From the NCBI RefSeq assembly GCF_000161835.1, contig NZ_GG697169.2, positions 3,336,267 through 3,400,266 on the forward strand: a stretch of DNA of 64,000 nucleotides, written 5' to 3'. Numbering within the stretch: the first letter of the stretch is position 1; each line of letters begins with the position of its first letter. The translations under genes and the position numbers were made by a program. This DNA is from Thalassobium sp. R2A62 (GTDB taxonomy: Bacteria > Pseudomonadota > Alphaproteobacteria > Rhodobacterales > Rhodobacteraceae). The notes beneath the pieces were generated by a model, which ran no database searches, was not told where the DNA came from, and saw only the letters and a program-made list of their open reading frames with translations. This document shows positions 34,169 through 42,647 of this stretch, one piece after another.

Positions 34169-37100
34169 TGGATTTCCTCAGCGCCCGATGGCTCAATTTC
34201 CTTGATGACAAATCCTGTCGATGGTTCGACAACGCGCAACGTTCCCGGAGTAGCCCTTGCGAGACCCTTGGAAAACCCGACAGCGTTCGATGTCGCATGT
34301 GCGTCGGCCGAGATCAGCAGGGCGTTGTCCGACCAGTTGTCCCAGTATTCCGGCAACGTTCCGCGACGCAGCCAGAGCTTCAGGAAATCATCAAGTTCGC
34401 GACGGGCGGCCATGGCCTCGCCGGCGTCCACGTTGGAGATCCGCTGACATATCTGATCAATCAACGCTTCGAGTTCTGCTTGATGTTTTTCAGCGGCAGA
34501 CGGTGTGTCCAGCATGCCTGGCACCAGATGCCGTGCCATTGCAACGAAGGGAGCATGGAGCGCCTTGTCGCGCGCCCTAGGGGCGAAAGGTGTCACCCCC
34601 GTCGCCTCTACATCCCGGTAGAGGGCGCCATGCCAAGTCGGAAACGTCTCGTAGCGGCTGCGGTCGCGGGACTTGCTCGCATTGTAGAGCGTCACGACCA
34701 ATCCAGGCACCTTTCCGCGCCCGACGCGGCTCGTCGCCTGAATGTATTCCGCGATGGTCTTCGGTTGACCATTTACCAACATCAGGCCCAGACGCCCGAC
34801 ATCGAGACCGACTGAGATCATGTTGGACGCGAGCACGACATCGGCAGCCTCCCCGCTGTCACGGGTTGTATCCAGCTCCAACAGCTTGTCACGGATTTCC
34901 TCAGACTTCACCCGACTCGTTAGCTCGGTTGGCGGTTGAAGGTGGCGGGGGACTTCCTCACGCCGTGCCGAAATCAGTTTGAGGCCGTGTGTGACGTCGT
35001 CCTGCATGATGATCGAAGCGCTGCCCAGTTCGCGCAGCGAGTTGAAGTAGCCGACGAGGGTCCAGTAGTGATCCTCCTCTGCGCTGGAAAATGAGGGGTC
35101 GGCAGCCGATTGGAGGAGCGACGATGCGATGGCCTGATAAATGTAGCTTCCGGTGCGGCCCGCTGTGGTAATGCCCAAATACAGCCGACCGGGACTGTCC
35201 TCTTCAATACAGGCAAAGCCTGAATTGGAATGATGCAATCCGGGCGGTGGAAATTGCATGACAGTGCGGTTGAACAGATTCAGGACCTGATCTTCCGCAC
35301 GCCGGATCGTTGCGGTGGAACCGATCACCTTCGGCTGTCGGATGTCTCGGGCGCACAATGCGTCAATGGCCGTTTCGAACAGGCCTGCCATGCTGCCCAA
35401 AGGCCCGGAGATGAGGTGCAATTCATCTTGGATGATTAGGTCTGGCGGCAGGCGCCCTGCGTCACCAAGTCCAAACAAGCGACCGGTTTCTTTCTTTGTC
35501 ACGATCTGGACGAACTTGTCTACTGTACCCAGAAGCAGTGTCGGAAGCTCGCGGTAAATATCCTCGTCGACCGTCCAGAACGGAAGGTGATCGCGCGTCT
35601 GGCCCGATCTGCATGTGTTGTCGCGACAGCATGCATGTATCCGGTCGCCACTCTCAGCCACATCCCAGTCCAAGTGTGACCCACAGTCCGGGCAATGTTC
35701 GATCTGTGCGGGGGAGCCGGTCTTTTTAGTCTCATCAATCTTGTTCGGTGTAGTATCCCTGCCAACCCAGAGGCCGATGGAAATAGGCGCGCCTTTCGCG
35801 AGTGACGGTGGAATGCTGATGCCGGGGCAATCGCAGTCGCCTGTCCGCAACAGATCGCAGGCAAGGATCATCGCTGCAGCTCGTTGGAACTGCTGTGCCG
35901 TCAACAGCCGCAGCGTGTAGCGCATCAGCACGGTCACGCCTTCCGTTTCCTGTCCGCCCTGCTGGCGACGAAGAAAAATGGTGTAGGCGGTCAACAGAAG
36001 ATAGGCTTCGGTCTTGCCGCCCCCGGTAGGGAACCAGAGCAGGTCCATCACACCGCGATCTGTGTGATCCTTGTCTCCTGTCGATGCCATGCAAAGAAGG
36101 ACGAAGGCCATTTGAAACGGCCGCCAAATCAAAGGAGAAACCCGAGCGTCCCTTTTCCGCTTCCATTCGTTCTGCTGCCACAATGCTCGATTGGCGAGAC
36201 GGAATGCGAGCATCTCGGGCCCATCTTTCTGGAGGAGTTCAATGCCGCCCCGCATCCTCATGAGAGCGTTCCGGCACTCATTCATATGGCGATGCGCCGT
36301 GTCCTGCAGACTTGGTGGCAGCGTGCCCACCTCGGTTTCACGGTCTGAAATCCAGTCGTCGTAACATGCGCAGAGCGCTTCGAGCGCAGCACAGACGTCC
36401 GCAGCTGCTGCCACAGACAACCACTCGGATCCCAAGGCACCCTCCAGTTTTGACGCGACGAGTTTTGCAAAGTGTGCCGGATCGCCAAGCGGTCCGGGTG
36501 ACTTGACCAGCTTCGACGGCAGCCACTCGGTCGAGAGCCTTATTGCTCCATCTGGCAGTCTTTCGCTTCGGATAGAGCAAGTGTGTCCAGCACCATAATC
36601 CGGCGCATCGCGATAAAGCAGCGCTGCTGTGGCGCGGTCTTCTTCACACACACGTTGCAACGGATCCGGGCGGGGAACGATGGTGGCAAAGTCTGGATCA
36701 GCCTCCACGGCAAATTCGACTTGATGCAGGTTTCCGACATCCCGTAATCCACGTTCAGGTTTGTCCGGCATCACATTCTGGTTCAGAAGAATGATTGTCA
36801 CGAGATAGAGGTCGCCATGCTTGCGCGTCCGCAGCCAGAGCGCCAAGTCTGGGATGCCGGGAACGTCGTACTTGCCGTCCTCGTCGCCGGGTAATTCTAT
36901 AGACTTTCGGGCTGCCAAGGGTTTTCGTTTCCAATCGAAACCGGGGCGACCTTTGTCGGACGCCGCACGAGGACAGGCCTCGTATTGGGATGCCGAGACG
37001 TTCAGGTTGAGCAGAACATTCTCTCCATCCTCGGGCCGCACCGCAAATGAGAGACCCGCTGAGCTGGGGCGAAACGTGTCCGGTGGCACACGGGATATGG

Positions 37101-37320
37101 CATCGTCTTCCTCATCCGATGCAAGTACCGCACCTTCCGTCTCATCGACTCCATGTGGGCTTTTCTGCGCAAAGAGGATGCCGGTCATGTAGATTTCTGA
37201 CGGGCTGTCTTGCAGAATTTCGTCCGCGGAAAGCGGACCCATAAGATCCTGTGTCAGGCGCTCGACCATTCGCTGGCGTGCAACGTCTGTCTGTTTATCT
37301 GTCACCTTCAATCCCTTCAT
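34165..37320 (-). CDS. drmA: DrmA-like SF2 helicase of a DISARM-related system
   Basis: 1051 aa from ATG 37320 behind GAGGGAGAG. Residues 1-400 are an N-terminal DISARM-type region. Walker A is WFPTGGGKTEAYLLLTAYTI near residue 430; an inserted zinc ribbon (HCPDCGSHLDWD ... CCRDNTC) lies around residue 535-560; motif II is LIIQDELHLISGPLGSMAGL near residue 630 (Asp-Glu-Leu-His); motif III GSTAT; motifs V/VI VVLASNMISVGLDVGR and YIQATSRVGRG near residue 863. These match DrmA closely. Expected role is ATP-driven DNA binding or translocation. The gene overlaps the upstream UvrD-like gene by 26 bases and drmB by 4, so the three are translated together. Confidence 0.88.
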   Translation of the reverse strand: MKGLKVTDKQTDVARQRMVERLTQDLMGPLSADEILQDSPSEIYMTGILFAQKSPHGVDETEGAVLASDEEDDAISRVPPDTFRPSSAGLSFAVRPEDGENVLLNLNVSASQYEACPRAASDKGRPGFDWKRKPLAARKSIELPGDEDGKYDVPGIPDLALWLRTRKHGDLYLVTIILLNQNVMPDKPERGLRDVGNLHQVEFAVEADPDFATIVPRPDPLQRVCEEDRATAALLYRDAPDYGAGHTCSIRSERLPDGAIRLSTEWLPSKLVKSPGPLGDPAHFAKLVASKLEGALGSEWLSVAAAADVCAALEALCACYDDWISDRETEVGTLPPSLQDTAHRHMNECRNALMRMRGGIELLQKDGPEMLAFRLANRALWQQNEWKRKRDARVSPLIWRPFQMAFVLLCMASTGDKDHTDRGVMDLLWFPTGGGKTEAYLLLTAYTIFLRRQQGGQETEGVTVLMRYTLRLLTAQQFQRAAAMILACDLLRTGDCDCPGISIPPSLAKGAPISIGLWVGRDTTPNKIDETKKTGSPAQIEHCPDCGSHLDWDVAESGDRIHACCRDNTCRSGQTRDHLPFWTVDEDIYRELPTLLLGTVDKFVQIVTKKETGRLFGLGDAGRLPPDLIIQDELHLISGPLGSMAGLFETAIDALCARDIRQPKVIGSTATIRRAEDQVLNLFNRTVMQFPPPGLHHSNSGFACIEEDSPGRLYLGITTAGRTGSYIYQAIASSLLQSAADPSFSSAEEDHYWTLVGYFNSLRELGSASIIMQDDVTHGLKLISARREEVPRHLQPPTELTSRVKSEEIRDKLLELDTTRDSGEAADVVLASNMISVGLDVGRLGLMLVNGQPKTIAEYIQATSRVGRGKVPGLVVTLYNASKSRDRSRYETFPTWHGALYRDVEATGVTPFAPRARDKALHAPFVAMARHLVPGMLDTPSAAEKHQAELEALIDQICQRISNVDAGEAMAARRELDDFLKLWLRRGTLPEYWDNWSDNALLISADAHATSNAVGFSKGLARATPGTLRVVEPSTGFVIKEIEPSGAEEIQ

Positions 37321-39601
37321 CTCTCCCTCCTCGCGCTACGCCGTGAAGCACCGGCAACAAGGTCACAGCATCGATCCTGCCGTCGTTCCGACGGTCAACA
37401 ACCGTTGAGGCCCCGACCACGCGAATGGTATCAGAAGCAATCTTTCCTCCTGTGACCTCGATGTGATCGAGGTCCTCAGCCAGCGTTGCTTGTACTTCCG
37501 CCAAAGGCTCTCCTCTTTCGGTGAAGAGACGCCAAGGTGCCCCGGCATCCGGCGAAGCTCGCCTGAAGGAGCAACTCGGTTGCTGGAATGCTGCTTCCCA
37601 GACGGACAGAGCTGGAGCGATCCCATCTAAGGGCCGTAAGCCCTCCGTGCCGGACAGCAAAAGGCCTCCGCCATTACCGCGCAACCATCGGCTACCGTTC
37701 GGTCCGGATCGAACCGTGGTAGATTGAGCCCTCCCGAGATAAAGGTTCGTCGATGCCCTTGTCGCACCGACGAACAGAATCCGCGCTTCTTCTTCCCAGT
37801 TTACGTCTTCATAGGTTGGAACTGGTGGGAGCATGAGAAGGACGTTCGATGCCTCTCGGCCCTTCGCACCATGAATCGACCCCAACAGCGGACCTGCGGT
37901 GCCCACATGGTCACGTGTGAGTTCCACTGGCTCTCGGGCAATCGTTTCGCCGATGTCTTTTAGACGCGTCGCGGACTCATTGCCGAGGGCTTGTAGATCG
38001 GTAAGGATGTCTTCTGCCTCCAAAGCGAAAGGTGCTGGGTGGAGGTCTGCGAGTCGTCGCCGCACATGTTCAATACGAATGGCCGCCCCAGGAGAAATGC
38101 CAGCACAGATTGCACCAACCACAGGATCGCAAACTGTGGTCTGTCCAGAAAGTTTAAGGCGATGGGTGCGCGCGGCTCGTGTTAGCCGAACTGAAGCCGC
38201 TTCGGTTGCGGCGCGCCCTCGGAAAAGGATGAGACTGTCATCTCGCCAAGGGAATACCGGCCCGGTTAGGCTCACATTTGGATCCGTCGCCACGTCTTCG
38301 AGCATTTCTCGGAGTTCGATATAAGTGGAATGCGGGTCACCGCCTGACTCAAGGAGCGCTCGGGCTTGCCTGAAGAACTGCTGTAATTCTGACGACCTCG
38401 TCCGGTGGTTAGCGGCTAACTGCCGGTTTTCCCAACCATGTCCATCGCGGAGTTCGGCGTGAAGAGGCCGCCCGCCCTCGCTGTCGCCTGCCCAAGACCC
38501 GTAGATCGCCTGCGCACTGTCGCCCAGAATCGTGACGCCGATGCTCGAAGGCATGGCATCGATCAGGGCGCGGCAAAACATGCGCCGTTCACCGACGATA
38601 TCCTGCGCCTCGTCGATCACCAGATGGGAGATGCGCGAAATTTGATCCAGCATAGCCTGTTCGCCGCCTGTGATCGCCTTCCGGGCGGTGCGGATGACCC
38701 GCTCGTATCCACCTGGGGGAGCGTCGCCGAGTGTTGTTACGAGGTTCCACGCTAGTGAGTCTATGGTGCCGCACACAACACCACCAGAGTAGGTGTGTTC
38801 ACCTAAGGCGGCCGAAATGCGACGTCCCACCTCCTCGGCGGCGACCCGGGTGAACGTGATGAGACGGATGCGTGCCGGCGAAAGCCCCTGCTGCACCAGG
38901 TTGATGACGCGTTCTGTAGCTGTGTGCGTCTTACCACTGCCGGGCCCTGCGGTGACAATCTGCCGCGCGGTTGCCGAACGTTCGATGACTGCTAACTGTG
39001 ACGCATCGGCGACATTACCATTGTTCTGAGACAGTGGAAAATGCTCACGTATCCAAGTTGATACAGCATCCGAGATTTTTTGCCCCGGCATGATACCAGC
39101 AAGACATAACAATCGAATTAATGGGGAAGAGGGCGCAAAATCCAAGTGCCAGACCCCGTTATCGAGCAACTGCCAGAGAGCGGTAACTTCATCATCCGAG
39201 AGGTATCCAACATAGTCGAAAACACCGACAGCGTCTTGTGGCACCACGTCTGTAGCTCGCAATAAACCATGAGGCTCGCCTTGCGACGGGTCTCCGCCCA
39301 AGAGGATGCATTGGTCCCCTTGATGCAATATCGATACCGCCCGCCGTTTAACGAGGACCTTGTCACCGTAAGAACGGCCTGACCCGAGATCACCACAAGT
39401 GATGAGCGCAGCCACGACAACTTCGGCCTGCTTCTTTGCTTCCGTTTCCGCCATTCCGAAGACAATGGCCGCGGCGCTAAGAGCTGCGATTGCCCTTGTT
39501 TCTGGCAAGGCACCCAGATCATGAAGATCCCTGCGCAACTGCGTTGCGAGTTTTTGCATCGGTGGGAGATCGTCTAAGGTGGCAGCATCGGTTTTATACA
39601 T
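37295..39601 (-). CDS. UvrD/Rep-like SF1 helicase in the DISARM-related operon
   Basis: 768 aa taking ATG 39601; an ATG at 39727 would overlap the divergent gene's start. Residues 1-200 form an N-terminal domain I do not recognise (DEVTALWQLLDNGVWHLDFA). Helicase motifs are complete: Walker A IVTAGPGSGKTHTATERVIN near residue 215, motif II HLVIDEAQDIVGERR near 329, LGDSAQAIYG (motif III), SIHGAKGREASNVLLM near 575 and ILFVGATRASTNLYLGRAQ near 608. It would unwind DNA 3' to 5'. A C-terminal beta-rich tail (FRRASPDAGAPWRLFTERGE) may bind a partner. First gene of the minus-strand operon. Classical DISARM lacks an SF1 helicase. Confidence 0.85.
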   Translation of the reverse strand: MYKTDAATLDDLPPMQKLATQLRRDLHDLGALPETRAIAALSAAAIVFGMAETEAKKQAEVVVAALITCGDLGSGRSYGDKVLVKRRAVSILHQGDQCILLGGDPSQGEPHGLLRATDVVPQDAVGVFDYVGYLSDDEVTALWQLLDNGVWHLDFAPSSPLIRLLCLAGIMPGQKISDAVSTWIREHFPLSQNNGNVADASQLAVIERSATARQIVTAGPGSGKTHTATERVINLVQQGLSPARIRLITFTRVAAEEVGRRISAALGEHTYSGGVVCGTIDSLAWNLVTTLGDAPPGGYERVIRTARKAITGGEQAMLDQISRISHLVIDEAQDIVGERRMFCRALIDAMPSSIGVTILGDSAQAIYGSWAGDSEGGRPLHAELRDGHGWENRQLAANHRTRSSELQQFFRQARALLESGGDPHSTYIELREMLEDVATDPNVSLTGPVFPWRDDSLILFRGRAATEAASVRLTRAARTHRLKLSGQTTVCDPVVGAICAGISPGAAIRIEHVRRRLADLHPAPFALEAEDILTDLQALGNESATRLKDIGETIAREPVELTRDHVGTAGPLLGSIHGAKGREASNVLLMLPPVPTYEDVNWEEEARILFVGATRASTNLYLGRAQSTTVRSGPNGSRWLRGNGGGLLLSGTEGLRPLDGIAPALSVWEAAFQQPSCSFRRASPDAGAPWRLFTERGEPLAEVQATLAEDLDHIEVTGGKIASDTIRVVGASTVVDRRNDGRIDAVTLLPVLHGVARGGRDEGIEGDR

Positions 39602-39707
39602 TTTGTCTTCTATTCGACCCGGTAAACGGCCATGTCTATTGAAATATTTCTCGAAGACCTTCAATCTTCCACAACCATTAGTGGCGTCTGAATGATGATT
39701 TGAAAAG

Positions 39708-42647
39708 ATGAATGAACTAAATACCAATGAAAATTTTCTGGCACGTATTTTTTCGGACCTGTCCCGACAACGAGACGGGGGAAGTATTTACCTAATAGAA
39801 CACGGACTTCCGCGCGACAGTATCGAGGAGCTACAATACCTTGTGCGGCAAAGGGTAGAGCGGCATCAATTCAATAAGCAGGCATGGCAAAACTATCCCT
39901 TTTCTGCATGTGTGGCCATAACGGAAGCAGCTTATGAATATCGGGGGACGGGGACTGACTTCTGGCCAATGATTGAAACGGCCATCAATATCGAAATTCC
40001 AATTCAGCAACGACCTGTGATTTCTGATTTGTTCCGAGTATGCGCCAAGCGTGTCGGAACGGTGCGACCGTTTGAAGATGCATGGTCCTCGGTGTTCCCA
40101 CATATAGCTTGGCCCATCCGCAATGCTATGGTTCCCCGAGAGGTTCATGCCCCATTGGCGCGCCTTGTCAGAGTGTTCCTGAACCAATCCAGAAGTATGA
40201 GTGTGAACCGAGCCACGCTGCCGGGCTTGCGTGAACTCGCGCGCGGCTTTGGGTCTCGACGACTTGAAGCGTGGCTCCAAGACGATGACCTTGCACTCTC
40301 AGTGATCGGCTATCTCGCTACCGGGCGGGCTGGGGACTTGAGTATAGAGACCGACTTCATGCAGCGTCTCGCCGTAGACCTGCGTTCTGAAAGTGAAGTC
40401 AAACGTCTTGAGCGTGTCATTAGGGCTCGGCGGCTTGCTCAGCATCAAGAGCTGGGAAGCCTTCCAAAGGCAACTTATGAACTTCTGCTCGATGATGCAG
40501 AGGCACGCGGTCTGGCCGTCAGGGGCCCCCGCCTTACCCAAACAGAAATCGAAGCTGTCCAGTCCGATCTCGATCTCCCGCTATCGCACTTTACTGTAAC
40601 AGTCGGAGCCCGATCTACTACACTCGAGCGGTTCCTAAACGGGGATGCCGTATTCATAGGGCGCCCAGTTCGCGAGATTCCTCAACCACAAGTAACAGGA
40701 CTTGAAGCGCCAGAGTGGTTGAAAGCCGTCGTTGTTCCCGCTCAGAGTCTGCTTTTTCGAGATGAAGGCGACGACGGGTATCAGACTCAACTTCGGCCCA
40801 CAGACAGGGTGACTGCAGGAATATCATTCTATGAACTGCTGCTTGAAGGCCTAACCCCCGATGAATGGGAGGACGGGCTTTACCATTTTGTGAGCGGAAC
40901 TCAGGAGGGCGATACCGTGCTGGCTCGGCATGGGCTCCATGTGAACGTCGAGCCTCCAATAGATTTTTTCGGTGGTCTAACTCTGCATTACGACACAACG
41001 GTCGTAACGCAGGCTTCTGGGCGACCAATTCAGGCGCGGGGTAGGACCGCAATCGGTCTCATCGCCGAGCGGCTTGACCATCCGGAAAGCACCGAGTTCC
41101 GGTTCACTGATGAGCGCTGGCACCAATTGCCAATGACAGAGGGGATCTGGACACTATCCCCAATCGAAAACCCGAAGGCTCCATCGATTGATCTCTTGTT
41201 CCGTGATATCGAACCGCCCGCGCCTGCAACCCTGTCTCTTCAACCTGAAGGGATCGGCCTTTCGGAAATGGCGCGAGGCGCAGGTGCTCTGCATCTCATG
41301 ACACCGATCACGTTGCACGATATCGACATCGATATCACGCTGGAATCCAGTGACGGTCAATCCAAAACAGTACATTTCCGTGCATCGACCTCGCCCACGA
41401 CGATTGCATTTGACAGACCCGAGTTTTCTGAATTCCGGGCTGCGGCACGTCTTTGGGCCGGGGGCGCTATGCACGCCCGCTTGCGGGCTCATGCAGCATC
41501 GCTGGACACCCGGTCTTGGAATTTGGCGGTGCCGGAGCCGGAATGGAAGTATGACCGTCGAAGCGGTAAATGGAACAGGGAAGGCCAAGAGCCGGTCGAG
41601 TCGCTTGTCTGCGATCCCGTCAAATCGTGCGCCATTTTTCAACTAAAAAGTCCATCATCCACCAGCCGGTCGTCGGGATATCGGCTTTTACAACCGAGTG
41701 GGTCGAGCGATGGCACCTTGCAAAGCTGCTTGGTGGAAGAGCCCGAAGCTGGGACGATTCTTGAGGGATTGCCCCGCACGGCTGCAGATCCGATCGCACG
41801 CCATTCCGAAACCCGAGATGACATCTGTGGCTTGATCAGCGGGTTTGAAGCTTTTCTAAGTTGGAGCCTTGCCTCAGCAGAAACTGTGGTGGGCGAAGGC
41901 ATTAGATCGAGCGCTTGTCGATGCCTTGAGGAACGGCTGGTCGCCGCGCTCTGCGGTGATCTCTGGATGAAGGCGGAAAAATCCTGCCGTGGTCTGGATG
42001 AAAGTTTTCACCGGCGGCTGGTCGCCGGAGCAATGAGGTTAGGTCTCGTTTGTGGCACCACCGCCTTCTCGCCGTTGGGTGAGCATGATAGAATCGAATT
42101 GGCCGACTTTCTGGAGGAACGCTTTCGCCGCGCTTTGCCCGCGCCAGACCTGATTGTCATTCCTGATGGCGAGATGTGGCCGGAAATGGACGACGCGGTT
42201 ATTGACGCCTGGGAGCGGCTTTCGGAGAAGGCCATATCTACCGGCTCTTCGGAGCTCGAATTCGACGCGGGCAACGCCGATGGAAGTTGGCAAAAGGCGG
42301 TGGGTCTTGCCCGTGATGCGGCTCGTCTTCCTGAATTGACCGCGCTTCTGTTGCCGTCAGCGCGTGCTGTCAGTCTCGAAAGGGTTCCATATGAATCCAG
42401 CAACTTTGACGATCTAATTGCTGCCTTGGTTTCCACCCACTTTGACGTGCAGTCCCGCAGCGGTCGCTGGATTGCCCCTGCTGATCTGCGAACCCTGTTG
42501 CATCTGTTCCTTGCTCCGGAACGTGTCATGGATGATCCGGAATGGAGGGGCAGACTGCTACGCTTCGGGGCGGATCGTTTTACTGCACGCGCGGTGCGAT
42601 ATGCTGCCCTGCGCTACCGCGCAATGACGAATGTTGGCTTTTCATGA
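39708..42647 (+). CDS. 979-aa protein of unknown family in the defence island
   Basis: No family recognised. It starts MNELNTNENFLARIFSDLSR with little ribosome site. Residues 1-290 look helical (VERHQFNKQAWQNYPFSACV; RLARVIRARR-like runs). Residues 310-640 are beta-rich (LTLHYDTTVVTQASGRPIQA; TPITLHDIDIDITLESSDGQ). Residues 690-979 are helical again (DDICGLISGFEAFLSWSLAS; EEKFRRALPAPDLIVIP-like). I see no nuclease, methylase, ATPase or membrane motif. It is divergent from the UvrD-like gene and overlaps the SNF2-like gene by ATGA, so it works with that helicase. Position and size suggest a scaffold or recognition subunit (inference). Confidence 0.85.
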   Translation: MNELNTNENFLARIFSDLSRQRDGGSIYLIEHGLPRDSIEELQYLVRQRVERHQFNKQAWQNYPFSACVAITEAAYEYRGTGTDFWPMIETAINIEIPIQQRPVISDLFRVCAKRVGTVRPFEDAWSSVFPHIAWPIRNAMVPREVHAPLARLVRVFLNQSRSMSVNRATLPGLRELARGFGSRRLEAWLQDDDLALSVIGYLATGRAGDLSIETDFMQRLAVDLRSESEVKRLERVIRARRLAQHQELGSLPKATYELLLDDAEARGLAVRGPRLTQTEIEAVQSDLDLPLSHFTVTVGARSTTLERFLNGDAVFIGRPVREIPQPQVTGLEAPEWLKAVVVPAQSLLFRDEGDDGYQTQLRPTDRVTAGISFYELLLEGLTPDEWEDGLYHFVSGTQEGDTVLARHGLHVNVEPPIDFFGGLTLHYDTTVVTQASGRPIQARGRTAIGLIAERLDHPESTEFRFTDERWHQLPMTEGIWTLSPIENPKAPSIDLLFRDIEPPAPATLSLQPEGIGLSEMARGAGALHLMTPITLHDIDIDITLESSDGQSKTVHFRASTSPTTIAFDRPEFSEFRAAARLWAGGAMHARLRAHAASLDTRSWNLAVPEPEWKYDRRSGKWNREGQEPVESLVCDPVKSCAIFQLKSPSSTSRSSGYRLLQPSGSSDGTLQSCLVEEPEAGTILEGLPRTAADPIARHSETRDDICGLISGFEAFLSWSLASAETVVGEGIRSSACRCLEERLVAALCGDLWMKAEKSCRGLDESFHRRLVAGAMRLGLVCGTTAFSPLGEHDRIELADFLEERFRRALPAPDLIVIPDGEMWPEMDDAVIDAWERLSEKAISTGSSELEFDAGNADGSWQKAVGLARDAARLPELTALLLPSARAVSLERVPYESSNFDDLIAALVSTHFDVQSRSGRWIAPADLRTLLHLFLAPERVMDDPEWRGRLLRFGADRFTARAVRYAALRYRAMTNVGFS

